Positions 55,554-63,816 of a stretch of DNA of 64,000 nucleotides are shown piece by piece. Source of the stretch: Pedobacter frigidisoli (GTDB taxonomy: Bacteria > Bacteroidota > Bacteroidia > Sphingobacteriales > Sphingobacteriaceae). The notes beneath the pieces were generated by a model, which did no database searches, was not told the DNA's origin, and saw nothing but the letters and a program-made list of their open reading frames with translations. Numbering within the stretch: the first letter of the stretch is position 1; the number at the start of each line of letters is the position of its first letter. The stretch spans positions 142,473 to 206,472 of the forward strand of contig NZ_SJSN01000011.1 in the NCBI RefSeq assembly GCF_004331675.1. The letters are read 5' to 3'. The position numbers were made by a program, and so were the translations under genes.

Positions 55554-57455
55554 TTAGTTTTCAGGTTTTTCCGGCTTCTCTTTTTTCTCTGCCTTTTCCA
55601 TTTTCTCTTTCAGTTCCTTTACCTCTTTATCGAACTTCTCCCTAAGTTTTCTATACTCCTCGGTTTGCTTAACTTTATTATTGTTCGAGTTATTATTGAA
55701 ATAAAATAAGGAGCCATCTGGGCCAGTAACCATATTGCTATTTCTGCTAAATAGCGAATCTGAATTGATTTTTGCTAAATTTGATAACCCAGTAATATCG
55801 ACGTTGCTCAAAGCTTTTGTTCTTGCAAGATCCAATTGCGCTCTAAACTCTGGCGTATTTATTTTAGCTGCCATATCTTCGCCAATTTTTCTCCATTTTT
55901 CTTGTGCCTCTGGCGACCCATATTCTTTAGCCATGTCCTCGCCCATCTTTTTCCACTTGGCTTGTGCTTCTGATGATGAATATTCTTTAGCAATGTTTTC
56001 TCCAAATTTTCTCCATTTAGCTTGTGCTTCTGGCGATGAATATTCTTTAGCAATGTTTTCTCCAAATTTTTTCCATTTAGCTTGGGCTTCTGGCGAGCTA
56101 TATTGTTTAGTTATATCTTCGCTAAATTTTTTCCATTTTAACTGCGCTTCTGGAGAGTTAAAGTTCTTGTAAATTTTAGCTTGAAATAATGAATCGCTAA
56201 ACTTATAGTTAGAATCGCTGGTTAATCTAAATACGTTATTTCCAGAGAAAAGCTCGTCCTTGTAAAAGTCCTTTCTAAGGCTATCGGGCATCTCTTTTAA
56301 TGAATTGTACTCAGTTCTTTTACCATTTGCATCGATGGTAACAATTTTAACTTTGTTTTTTTTTGTGGTATCTTGATAAATAATCGATCTTAGGTTGTTT
56401 GAGTGATTAGCAATCGTAATCAACTCTTGTTTAGATGTCTTTTTAACTTCTACTTTCTTTTCACTTGGGTTAATCCAGGCGATGGAGAATAAGCAGGCTA
56501 TACCTAAGGTTAATGCGGCCATTTGTTGCTTAGCATTTAAATAATTTGTCTTCATATTGGTTATTCTTTTAATGCGTTGATATAAATTTTGGGTTTTACC
56601 TGTTGCGGCTAATGCGTAAGCCGGACTATTTTTATCCTTAAGCAATTCGAGCTTGAGTAGGGCATGGGCATAGTTTAATGGTTTTCCTGTTACCTTTAAA
56701 ACCAAATCATCACAGGCATGCTCCCGTTCAATGTGTATAAATCGACCAGCCATCCAAACAAATGGATTGTAGAAAAGCAGGGTCTCAATAGCAGTTTTAA
56801 TTAGGTTAAGTAAGAAGTCATTTCTTCTAATATGAGAAAGCTCATGAATTAATATGGCTTCAACCTGATCGTTGTCCAATTGGTTTACCAAAGCTAGGGG
56901 AAACAACACTACTGGTTTTAAATAACCAATTACCAAAGGCACATTTACTATCGAAGAAAGCTCAAATTGAACTGACTTTTTTATTTTGAGATGTGCCGTA
57001 ACTTGCTCAAAAATTATCTTCCAACTATCTGGAATAGCGCTTAAACTTTGTTTCTTCAACCGAGCTAATTGATTATATCCTTTAACAATAACAAAAAGTT
57101 GAAGTAAAATACCAATGATATAGAAAGCCACCACGATTGGGAAATATTGCTCCGCCTTGCTACTAAAACTTGGTGGCAAATTATTAAAGTATTGGTAAAC
57201 CTGTAGATTTTGAACGTTCATCGACAGCGATTCCTTGGGCAAGCTCAATAACATTTGCTTAATGAAGTTGTAGCCAAATCCGATAAACATCATCACAATT
57301 GCAGCAAAAGCAAGATTATGTTTATACATTGCGGCAAGTTTTGGAATGCTTAGCATAATCAAAAACAACACGCCGTAAATGATTGCACTCTGCCAAAGTG
57401 AGTTTAAAATGCTCCAGCCAAATGCTTTGATAAATTGTTGTACTAAAGTTTCCAT
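55554..57455 (-). CDS. BlaR1-like M56 family metalloprotease with C-terminal repeats
   Basis: The 633-residue protein has about four membrane segments in the first 340 residues and the M56 zinc-protease motif HELSH (204-208) plus EREHACDD (about 243-250), as in BlaR1/MecR1. No beta-lactam sensor domain follows. Instead, residues 433-532 hold five near-identical copies of a 20-residue repeat (SPEAQAKWKKFGENIAKEY), and the C-terminus is very rich in Lys and Glu. It is partner of the BlaI gene upstream (93 bp). Cleavage of BlaI in response to an envelope signal is inferred from the family. Confidence 0.88.
   Translation of the reverse strand: METLVQQFIKAFGWSILNSLWQSAIIYGVLFLIMLSIPKLAAMYKHNLAFAAIVMMFIGFGYNFIKQMLLSLPKESLSMNVQNLQVYQYFNNLPPSFSSKAEQYFPIVVAFYIIGILLQLFVIVKGYNQLARLKKQSLSAIPDSWKIIFEQVTAHLKIKKSVQFELSSIVNVPLVIGYLKPVVLFPLALVNQLDNDQVEAILIHELSHIRRNDFLLNLIKTAIETLLFYNPFVWMAGRFIHIEREHACDDLVLKVTGKPLNYAHALLKLELLKDKNSPAYALAATGKTQNLYQRIKRITNMKTNYLNAKQQMAALTLGIACLFSIAWINPSEKKVEVKKTSKQELITIANHSNNLRSIIYQDTTKKNKVKIVTIDANGKRTEYNSLKEMPDSLRKDFYKDELFSGNNVFRLTSDSNYKFSDSLFQAKIYKNFNSPEAQLKWKKFSEDITKQYSSPEAQAKWKKFGENIAKEYSSPEAQAKWRKFGENIAKEYSSSEAQAKWKKMGEDMAKEYGSPEAQEKWRKIGEDMAAKINTPEFRAQLDLARTKALSNVDITGLSNLAKINSDSLFSRNSNMVTGPDGSLFYFNNNSNNNKVKQTEEYRKLREKFDKEVKELKEKMEKAEKKEKPEKPEN
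55860..56159 (-). repeat. five tandem 60-bp coding repeats
   Basis: Five consecutive 60-bp units encode residues 433-532 of the M56 protein. Units 2 and 3 differ by one residue; unit 5 and the following partial copy are more diverged. Such in-frame repeats can change copy number by recombination or slippage. Confidence 0.85.
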
Positions 57456-57548
57456 AATGGTGGTTTTTAAATGATGCTTTATTACTTGTAAATTTTTTAA
57501 CTCGTTAAAACTTTACTTTGGCTGCTTATTTGCCCTAAACCCTAAATC

Positions 57549-57920
57549 CTACTTAAGGCTATCTAAATATTTTTTTATTTCATCAATCTCATCAGCACTT
57601 GCACTGTGGTTTCCTAGTGCTTGCATTACAAGCCTGGCTGCAGAACCGTTAAAAACATTATCGATCATTTTATTTACCAATTGTTTTTCGGTTTTATCTT
57701 GATTAACAATGGCTTTATAAATGTGCGTTTTCTGATTTGTGTCTCTTTCTACCATTCCTTTTTCATGCATGATCTGCATTAGCTTTAACGTAGTAGTGTA
57801 ACCAGAATCCTTTTTATTCAACGTCTCATGTACTTCTCTAACCGTTGCGTGGCTTTTTTGCCAAAGCACCTGTAAGATTTCCATTTCGCCTTCTGTTGGT
57901 TTGATGTTGCTAATAGTCAT
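57549..57920 (-). CDS. BlaI/MecI/CopY family repressor
   Basis: The 123-residue protein has a winged-helix DNA-binding domain (residues 5-75; TEGEMEILQVLWQKSHATVREVHETL and GYTTTLKLMQIMHEKGMV) and a short dimerization/cleavage region, as in BlaI. Two palindromes of the form TACGAA-N4-TTCGTA cover its promoter, consistent with autorepression. It is co-oriented with the M56 protease gene downstream, the expected sensor protease. Confidence 0.92.
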   Translation of the reverse strand: MTISNIKPTEGEMEILQVLWQKSHATVREVHETLNKKDSGYTTTLKLMQIMHEKGMVERDTNQKTHIYKAIVNQDKTEKQLVNKMIDNVFNGSAARLVMQALGNHSASADEIDEIKKYLDSLK

Positions 57921-57934
57921 ATTGTTACAAGTTG

Positions 57935-57950
57935 TACGAATTATTTCGTA
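57935..57950. promoter_or_regulatory. BlaI-type operator 1
   Basis: TACGAA-TTAT-TTCGTA is a perfect 6-bp inverted repeat with a 4-nt spacer. It overlaps the predicted transcription start of the BlaI gene. Confidence 0.7.
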
Positions 57951-57952
57951 AT

Positions 57953-57983
57953 CAAATGTACGAAGATATTCGTATAATCAAAA
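57953..57983 (-). promoter_or_regulatory. promoter of the BlaI-M56 operon
   Basis: On the minus strand TTTTG (57983-57979), an 18-nt spacer and TACATTTG (57960-57953) match the Bacteroidota consensus. The -7 element lies between two operators and overlaps the edge of operator 2. Confidence 0.75.
57959..57974. promoter_or_regulatory. BlaI-type operator 2
   Basis: TACGAA-GATA-TTCGTA has the same arms and spacer length as operator 1; the centres are 24 bp apart. It lies between the -33 and -7 elements. Confidence 0.7.
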
Positions 57984-58253
57984 TATTTTAGCAATTTTTA
58001 ATTAATAGACAAAAGAAAATGTTAAGCGTTGCACACATTATGAAATTAGAAAGGCAGGAAATGCAGTTAATAGCGCAGGCTTAGGTACATTAAACCTAAT
58101 TGCAGCGGATACCAGCCCAGTGTGTAAGGCCTGAAGGCGTATAAGCGGAAAGTAGGAGGTAGCTTCTATTGAAATGCTGAGACTGCTTTACAGATAATTT
58201 TTATTGGCATGCAAGCGATTAAACAATTAACCATTTTATACAATTAATGAAAA
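57975..58253. other. intergenic region with decayed repeat
   Basis: No gene is seen. The tract from about 58075 to 58190 has higher GC and includes TAAACC-TAATTGCAGCGGATACCAGCCC and a later GTATAAGCGGAAAGT, similar to the tract at 9504-9526. It looks like a decayed member of a dispersed intergenic repeat. Confidence 0.35.
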
Positions 58254-59144
58254 TCATTTTTTCAATCCCTCGTACTTACCAATATTAGCAGGATCAATCT
58301 CCGATAACATATTATAGGCTTTCATACGTTCTTGGGTATTCAGTTTAGAAAGCACATTGGTTACTTCTTCTGCCTTGGAGGCAAAGTAAACATTTGGGAA
58401 AATTGAACCTAGTTTCTGTTTATCCATTTGTTGCAATGCTGGCAACGAAGAAACAATTTGGGTCAAACCTTTATCGTTGTCCGTTAGCTGATCGAGCCCA
58501 TTAAGGTGATAGCTATAGATGAAAGCACGCAATTCACTAAAAATAGGATTCAAAACATTTTCGTTAAACCAAAAACGATTACGCAAGCCATCGGCAGCTT
58601 TCCAGCCTGTATTGCCAGATGCTTGAGCAAGATTGATAATGTTCTGTGCTTTTTTGTAATATGGAGTTCCGCCCATTTTGGCAAAACTATCTTTATCCAA
58701 TCCAATAATCGTATAGGCATAATAGGATAGGAGCGCACTGATGTTGGAGATGTAATTTTGATCGGAAAAATCTATGGTAGAGCCATCATTAAAACTGAAA
58801 TCAAAGTTCTTATCACTCATGTTCAACAAGGTGCTGTTGTAAGAACTGTTAAAAACCGGGCGACTGCTTTGAATTTGAGCTTCAGCTGTATAGCCAGAAC
58901 CACCATCCCAAGAATTAATGGTGATGATAAAACTGCAATCAATTCGTTCTTGCGCTTTGTAACTTTCGTTGCTAAATTTATTATTGTTTAAAAAATCGCG
59001 GATTGTTTTCTGTAACGCATCTAAAGTTGGCTTGCTGATATTCGAAACCTGCGGAGCCAGCAAAGTTACCCTCGCATTTAATTCCTGAGCCTGTAGTTTC
59101 CCAAAACCCATCAACAATAATATCCAAACAATCCTTTTTATCAT
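58254..59144 (-). CDS. exported DUF4835 family protein
   Basis: The 296-residue protein (ATG at 59144) has a signal peptide (cut after LQAQ, about residue 20) and matches the DUF4835 family: ELNARVTLLAPQVSN, RIDCSFIITINSWDG, AEAQIQSSRPVFNSSY and SYYAYTIIGLDKDSFAKMGG. Function is not established. The ATG overlaps the coaBC stop by 4 nt (ATGA), indicating translational coupling and excluding the upstream ATG at 59171. In Bacteroidota it commonly sits between coaBC and recN. Confidence 0.9.
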   Translation of the reverse strand: MIKRIVWILLLMGFGKLQAQELNARVTLLAPQVSNISKPTLDALQKTIRDFLNNNKFSNESYKAQERIDCSFIITINSWDGGSGYTAEAQIQSSRPVFNSSYNSTLLNMSDKNFDFSFNDGSTIDFSDQNYISNISALLSYYAYTIIGLDKDSFAKMGGTPYYKKAQNIINLAQASGNTGWKAADGLRNRFWFNENVLNPIFSELRAFIYSYHLNGLDQLTDNDKGLTQIVSSLPALQQMDKQKLGSIFPNVYFASKAEEVTNVLSKLNTQERMKAYNMLSEIDPANIGKYEGLKK

Positions 59145-60337
59145 TTTATAATCTTTAAAATAGCAGCGCATATATCTTTGGCAACTTCGGTTTTCGATTT
59201 GGTCTCAAATATTGTTCGCTCTAACGCTTTGTTAAAAATAGTAATTTTATTGGTATCAGCTTTAAAACCCGCACCTTTATCATTCAAAGAATTAAGGACT
59301 ACTAAATCGAGGTTTTTCTTTTCTAACTTACCCTTTGCATAATTTTCTTCATCGTTGGTTTCCAATGCAAAACCTACCAAAATTTGGTTCTCTGTTTTAT
59401 CTCTTCCTAACGATGCTAAAATATCAACGGTTTTTTCTAATTGTAAAACGAGTTCGTTTTCCTGTTTTTTAATTTTTTGGGTAGCTACAGTTTTTGGTCT
59501 ATAATCTGCAACAGCTGCGCACATTATCGTAATATCAACTTCTGGAAATATTGATGAACAAGCGTGTAGCATTTCCTCTGCGCTAACTACATCAATTCTT
59601 TTTAGGGTTTGAGTAGCTTTTTGTGCCGTCGGACCAGCAATTACCGTTACTTCAGCACCCAAACGAACAAGTTCATCGGCAATGGCAAATCCCATTTTTC
59701 CCGATGAATGGTTGCCTATAAAGCGAACTGGATCTATCGCCTCGTAAGTTGGTCCTGCAGAAACCATGGCTTTCTTTCCAAATAGTGGTAATGATTTCTT
59801 GATATTATTATTTAAAAAAGAGATAATTTCTTCAGGCTCAGCCATTCTGCCCTCACCATATAAACCACTGGCCAGTTCTCCACTTGCTGGCGAAATAACA
59901 ATGTTACCAAACCCAATAATGCGTTCGATATTATCTTGCGTACTTTCATGTTTCCACATGTCTAAGTCCATTGCTGGTGAAACATAAACAGGGCATTTGG
60001 CCGAAAGATAAACAGCAGTTAGTAAGTTGTCGCAAATTCCTGTAGCCAATTTTGCTAGTGTATTGGCACTAATTGGGGCAATAATAATTAAATCTGCCCA
60101 AAGGCCCAATTCAACATGATTGCTCCAAACACCAGTTTCAGCTTCGAAATATTGGGTGTAAACAGGGTTTTTAGAAAGCGTAGCAAGGGTGAGTGGCGTA
60201 ATGAAATTAGCGCCATCGGGAGTGAGGATAACCTTAACGTTTGCACCAGCTTTAACTAAAAGTCGAACCAAAAATGCCGATTTGTAAGCTGCGATGCTAC
60301 CGCAAACGCCAAGGATAATATTTTTGTTTTTTAGCAT
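59141..60337 (-). CDS. coaBC: phosphopantothenoylcysteine decarboxylase / phosphopantothenate-cysteine ligase CoaBC
   Basis: The 398-residue bifunctional enzyme performs two steps of coenzyme A synthesis. The N-terminal flavoprotein decarboxylase domain has GSIAAYK (13-19), the catalytic His H74 in NHVELG, and PAMDLDMW, where the usual Asn of PxMNxxMW is Asp. The C-terminal CoaB domain has GPTYEAIDPVRFIGNHSSGKMG and AAVADYRPK. The Asp in place of Asn is an exception often seen in this phylum as far as I recall. It is coupled to the DUF4835 gene by an ATGA overlap. Confidence 0.95.
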   Translation of the reverse strand: MLKNKNIILGVCGSIAAYKSAFLVRLLVKAGANVKVILTPDGANFITPLTLATLSKNPVYTQYFEAETGVWSNHVELGLWADLIIIAPISANTLAKLATGICDNLLTAVYLSAKCPVYVSPAMDLDMWKHESTQDNIERIIGFGNIVISPASGELASGLYGEGRMAEPEEIISFLNNNIKKSLPLFGKKAMVSAGPTYEAIDPVRFIGNHSSGKMGFAIADELVRLGAEVTVIAGPTAQKATQTLKRIDVVSAEEMLHACSSIFPEVDITIMCAAVADYRPKTVATQKIKKQENELVLQLEKTVDILASLGRDKTENQILVGFALETNDEENYAKGKLEKKNLDLVVLNSLNDKGAGFKADTNKITIFNKALERTIFETKSKTEVAKDICAAILKIIK

Positions 60338-60414
60338 TGGGCAGAGAGTTTAAAGCACAGTGCACAGAGCACATGCAAAACGCCTAGCTCCGAACTTCAT
60401 GCGCTATGCTAATG

Positions 60415-60741
60415 TTATTTTTGCTCTTTAGCAGGATTTCTATGATAAATTTTCTCATTTAAAAATTCATCAATAGCAACTAAAACAGGCTTAGGCATAC
60501 GCTCGTAGTGCTTGCTGATTTCAATTTGCTCACGATTTTCGAAAATTTCCTCTAAATTATCATTGCTCGATGCAAATTCTGCTAATTTACCGTGCAACTC
60601 CTCTTTAACGTTATTAGAAATTTGATTTGCCCTTTTAGCAATCACAACTAAGGATTCGTATAAGTTATCCGTAGTTCTATCTAAATCGTGTACATTTCTG
60701 GTAACTGTAGTATTAGGTACAGCAGGTTTGTTAGTATTCAT
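60415..60741 (-). CDS. rpoZ: RNA polymerase omega subunit-like protein
   Basis: The 108-residue protein matches the Bacteroidota RpoZ-like form: DLDRTTDNLYESLVVIAKRANQI, VKEELHGKLAEFASSNDNLEE and ISKHYERMPKPVLVAIDEFL. It supports RNA polymerase assembly. It lies 7 bp after bamD and 77 bp before coaBC, so it belongs to the same transcript group. Confidence 0.88.
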   Translation of the reverse strand: MNTNKPAVPNTTVTRNVHDLDRTTDNLYESLVVIAKRANQISNNVKEELHGKLAEFASSNDNLEEIFENREQIEISKHYERMPKPVLVAIDEFLNEKIYHRNPAKEQK

Positions 60742-60748
60742 GTATTAC

Positions 60749-61693
60749 TTAGTTTTTAATATTCGTATTATCAGCATTTGTTGGTTTTGTAGAAAGGGTA
60801 TCTTTAAGTTTACCAGTTCTAATCAACATTTGTTTGTATTTTTCTTGATCGGCAGCATATAATGCAAGTTCTTCTTTTGTCGTAACAATACCTACTTCTG
60901 CATCTGCCTTAAGTTGCTTTGCGTCTTTGGCAAATTTGCTGTCTGGATGATTCTCTGTAAACTCGGTATATAATTCAATCGCTTCATTATAACGATCTTC
61001 CTGGCGAATTACATAACTATTTTTAGCATATAAATATTGAGCCTTAATCATCAAAAAGTCCATTTCCTCAGCATATTTAATATCTGGGTAATCTCTTTGA
61101 GCATTTTTTAAAGCAATAACTGCTGCTCTATAATTATCAACATTACTTGGACCAGTAGTTAAATACATCTTTGCATTTTCAAATGCTTTATCTTCCAATT
61201 TACCTCTTAAATCAGCAATGTATTTCCCTGCAGCTGCAGCACGATCACTGGTAGGGTATAAGTTAATAAACAATTGCAAAGCATCAATAGCTTTATAGGT
61301 GTTCTCTTGATCTAACGAAAAAGCAGGAGATTCTAAATAGAAACAATATGCGCCCATGTAGCGAGCCTCTTCAGCATTTTTACTCGCCGGATAAGTGTCG
61401 GCAAAGCTCTTAAACTGATATCTTGCTGTAGTGTAATCACTTAATCTATATAAAGTGTATGCATAATAGTAATTCAAATCCTCAGCTTCTGCACGACCGC
61501 GATATTTTTGAGATAAATCCTCAAAAAGTACCAATGCTTTACTGTAATCCCTTTTATTATACAAACGAAGAGCCTCTTGGTATTTTTTGGCAACATCATT
61601 ACTCGCTCGTAATTTCTCGAAACTACTTTTACAACCTGCAATACCCAGAGCGGCAACAAATACTAAAATAATTAAGTGTTTAACTTTAAACAT
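60749..61693 (-). CDS. bamD: outer-membrane assembly lipoprotein BamD
   Basis: The 314-residue lipoprotein has a lipobox with Cys at residue 21 (LGIAGC) and a series of TPR-like repeats (SKALVLFEDLSQKYRGR, TARYQFKSFADTYPASKNAEEARYM, AIELYTEFTENHPDSKFAKDA), as in BamD, which recruits outer-membrane protein precursors to BamA. A short charged C-terminal tail follows. A perfect promoter ends 5 nt before the ATG, so the mRNA is predicted leaderless. The downstream order rpoZ-coaBC-DUF4835 is conserved in Bacteroidota. Confidence 0.92.
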   Translation of the reverse strand: MFKVKHLIILVFVAALGIAGCKSSFEKLRASNDVAKKYQEALRLYNKRDYSKALVLFEDLSQKYRGRAEAEDLNYYYAYTLYRLSDYTTARYQFKSFADTYPASKNAEEARYMGAYCFYLESPAFSLDQENTYKAIDALQLFINLYPTSDRAAAAGKYIADLRGKLEDKAFENAKMYLTTGPSNVDNYRAAVIALKNAQRDYPDIKYAEEMDFLMIKAQYLYAKNSYVIRQEDRYNEAIELYTEFTENHPDSKFAKDAKQLKADAEVGIVTTKEELALYAADQEKYKQMLIRTGKLKDTLSTKPTNADNTNIKN

Positions 61694-61697
61694 TCTG

Positions 61698-61727
61698 CAA
61701 AGATAATTAATAATACGATAACATCAA
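61698..61727 (-). promoter_or_regulatory. promoter of the bamD operon
   Basis: On the minus strand TTG (61727-61725), a 19-nt spacer and TATCTTTG (61705-61698) match the consensus exactly. With the RNA start expected 5 nt downstream, transcription would begin at or next to the ATG at 61693. Confidence 0.75.
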
Positions 61728-61851
61728 TAAAAACAATTGGCCACTAAGCTATGCAAAGCAATTCAGTCCAATCTAACCATTAACAATTTTTAACATAAAT
61801 ATTAAGTATTCCATTAATCGTAAAAAACTATATAGTAAAGCAAAACCTGTA

Positions 61852-61933
61852 CTAGCCCTGCCCTCCATTTCAAAACCTCGCACCGAAGAAAAATTGGGGC
61901 TCCGGTTTTCCATTAGGGTCGGGTTTATTTAAC
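61852..61933. repeat. dispersed intergenic repeat, copy 1
   Basis: About 80 bp, visibly similar (roughly three quarters identical by eye) to 63016-63099. Shared blocks are CCCTCCATT, CCTCGC, GGTTTTCCATT and GGGTCGGGT. It lies between divergent genes with no coding signal. Confidence 0.6.
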
Positions 61934-62034
61934 TTCAAACAGTTTTTCAAAACTATAGGTTGCTTAGTCAATATTTATTATTTTAGGCCATCATCCCAAG
62001 TAGCTAAATTATATTTTGACTAAAACTAAAAATT

Positions 62035-62958
62035 ATGAGAAGATTGGGATTCCTTATAGCAACATTGTGTTTGCTTGCCTCTTGCAGCCAAGAACAATCA
62101 AAGGAAAATGATAATAAAACTCTTGCTTACGATTCACCAGAATTTTCTGAAAAATTTAATTCATATATAGCTGTAACTAATTATTACAGCACGTCTGATA
62201 AGGGTAGCAGCTGGATTGCCACATTATCGAAATTTTATGATCAATTAGGTACGCCCAATAAAAAAGATCTAAAAAAGGAAGATGTGTATTTTGGTAATTT
62301 TATGTGGGGTATAGATCAGTCTGTTAAGGTAGCAGCAGCAAATGCAGATAAAGCACCAAATTTGGGTAATGCAGATAAAAGTCTTATTGCGTTCTCAAAT
62401 GAAATTATAAGCGCCAGTGCTATTCTTCAACAGTTGGAAAGCTATTATAAAGGCAAAAACTATTTGGATGATAAATATTCAAGAGCAGATAAATTATATA
62501 GTGACTTTATAAATAAACAGGTCAAGCTAGACTCCTTATATATATTACTTAGAAAAAGCATGGCTGGTATAAAGGAAAACCGTGACAATTACTTTGTAGA
62601 ACTTAATAAAAAGGAAGGCAAACTTATTAGGTATCACATGCTATTAAGTATGCGATATGCGAAAGCTACGTTTGCTCAGATTGGAAAAGAAACGCTTGGT
62701 CCCGATTTTAATTCCAATTATGATAAGTTAGTAATATCAGTTGATGAATTAAATAAACTATCAACTGATGATAAAGCTTTGGAAAAATCAAACATAACAC
62801 TTAAATCTACTTTTGGAAACTATTTGGGTTATCTAACCGCTATAAAAGGAAACTTTAGAATGTTGATGGATATTAACGATGAAGCAAAGCGTGAGGAGAT
62901 ATTAAATAAACTAGATAGTGATTTTGCAGAAATGATTGATGACTATAATAGAATATAA
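62035..62958 (+). CDS. DUF3829 (YiiG-like) lipoprotein
   Basis: The 307-residue protein has a lipobox with Cys at residue 17 (LLASCSQE) and an all-helical DUF3829-like domain (FNSYIAVTNYYSTS, LESYYKGKNYLDDKYSRADKLYSDF, LIRYHMLLSMRYAKATF). Function is unknown; it is expected to be membrane-attached. It stands alone between the bamD group and the rRNA leader. No terminator is recognised after it. Confidence 0.75.
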   Translation: MRRLGFLIATLCLLASCSQEQSKENDNKTLAYDSPEFSEKFNSYIAVTNYYSTSDKGSSWIATLSKFYDQLGTPNKKDLKKEDVYFGNFMWGIDQSVKVAAANADKAPNLGNADKSLIAFSNEIISASAILQQLESYYKGKNYLDDKYSRADKLYSDFINKQVKLDSLYILLRKSMAGIKENRDNYFVELNKKEGKLIRYHMLLSMRYAKATFAQIGKETLGPDFNSNYDKLVISVDELNKLSTDDKALEKSNITLKSTFGNYLGYLTAIKGNFRMLMDINDEAKREEILNKLDSDFAEMIDDYNRI

Positions 62959-63015
62959 AATAAATAATTTTTAAATCATTTATTAGGAGATCAGGTTCCA
63001 CCTATATATATAATG

Positions 63016-63099
63016 ATAGTCCCGCCCTCCATTCCAAATCCTCGCCCCGAAAAAGGATCGGGTCTGCGGGTTTTCCATTGGGGTCGGGTCTAGTTGGCA
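63016..63099. repeat. dispersed intergenic repeat, copy 2
   Basis: This tract aligns with 61852-61933 over about 80 bp, in the same orientation. Its first bases (ATAGTCCCGC) are also found at 9356. It is richer in GC than the surrounding sequence. Confidence 0.6.
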
Positions 63100-63320
63100 C
63101 TGCCGCTGCAGGGAACCATGTCCGGGCGCAGAACCGAGAGGCCCGCCATAAAAAAGAGAACCCCTTAGATCTGCTCCCCTTATATCTTAAATCTACGGGA
63201 AGGGCCTGTGCGCAGGCCCCAAATACCTCGATGGGGGAAAAGGTTTCCCTCCCTACCTGATTTTTTTTCCCTATCGCAGAGCGACTTATGGAAATGCCGT
63301 AAGTTTTTCGCCTCTACTAT

Positions 63321-63351
63321 TTGGATCCTGATGGATTATTCCTACTTTTGC
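63321..63351 (+). promoter_or_regulatory. rRNA promoter P1
   Basis: TTTG (63321-63324), a 19-nt spacer and TACTTTTG (63344-63351) match the Bacteroidota consensus exactly. It lies about 465 nt upstream of 16S. Confidence 0.8.
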
Positions 63352-63445
63352 ATCCCGCTTCGGAGGAGACGGTTGGCCGGTAAGAGGGTCATATTGAAAG
63401 GGTAGAGGGAAAGAGGACCACGAAGAAAAATAAGTTATTATTTTA

Positions 63446-63476
63446 TTTGGAGGTTCGGAAAAGTTTCCTACCTTTG
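63446..63476 (+). promoter_or_regulatory. rRNA promoter P2
   Basis: TTTG (63446-63449), a 19-nt spacer and TACCTTTG (63469-63476) match the consensus exactly. Sequence around it (TTCC before the -7 and GCA after) resembles P1, 125 bp upstream, so the pair may derive from a duplication. Confidence 0.8.
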
Positions 63477-63816
63477 CACTCCCAACCGAGAGGAAGAGGG
63501 AAAAAGGTCAAGTGGCGGATGCCACAGCGACCAACAGAAACAAGATTGAAACGAGTGGAAAACACAGGATGGACGAACAAGACCATCCCGAACCAAGCAC
63601 CCGAAGATATATGGACCGGCCGAGAGGCTAACTGGTCACCAAGTTCTTAAAAGAGATGTCAATGTATGCGAGAGCGAGTTTAATTGGGTACTGATCAAAG
63701 TACATGATTTTAGTAGCTTGATTTTAGAGGTGGTGTCTAACAGACAACATTAATACAAAAAAAGAGGACTATTTTTAACAATAGTTAAAACTGGTCAGTT
63801 TTGGACAACACATTTT

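Larger units (their letters stand above)
62959..63816 (+). other. rRNA operon upstream region
   Basis: This 858-bp stretch contains a dispersed repeat copy (63016-63099), a GC-rich tract with a 7-bp hairpin (GGGCCTG/CAGGCCC, 63202-63219, no T-tract), two rRNA promoters and the transcribed leader. Short open frames here (such as 63078-63260) have no coding character. Confidence 0.5.

Noticed and set aside
55735..56172. 145-residue open frame antisense to the M56 repeats
   Set aside because: Its apparent repeats are the complement of the 60-bp coding repeats; it has no start context of its own.
63202..63219. hairpin GGGCCTG/CAGGCCC as a terminator
   Set aside because: Neither strand has a following T-tract.
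63078..63650. short open frames in the rRNA leader
   Set aside because: They overlap the two rRNA promoters and lack any protein-like composition.
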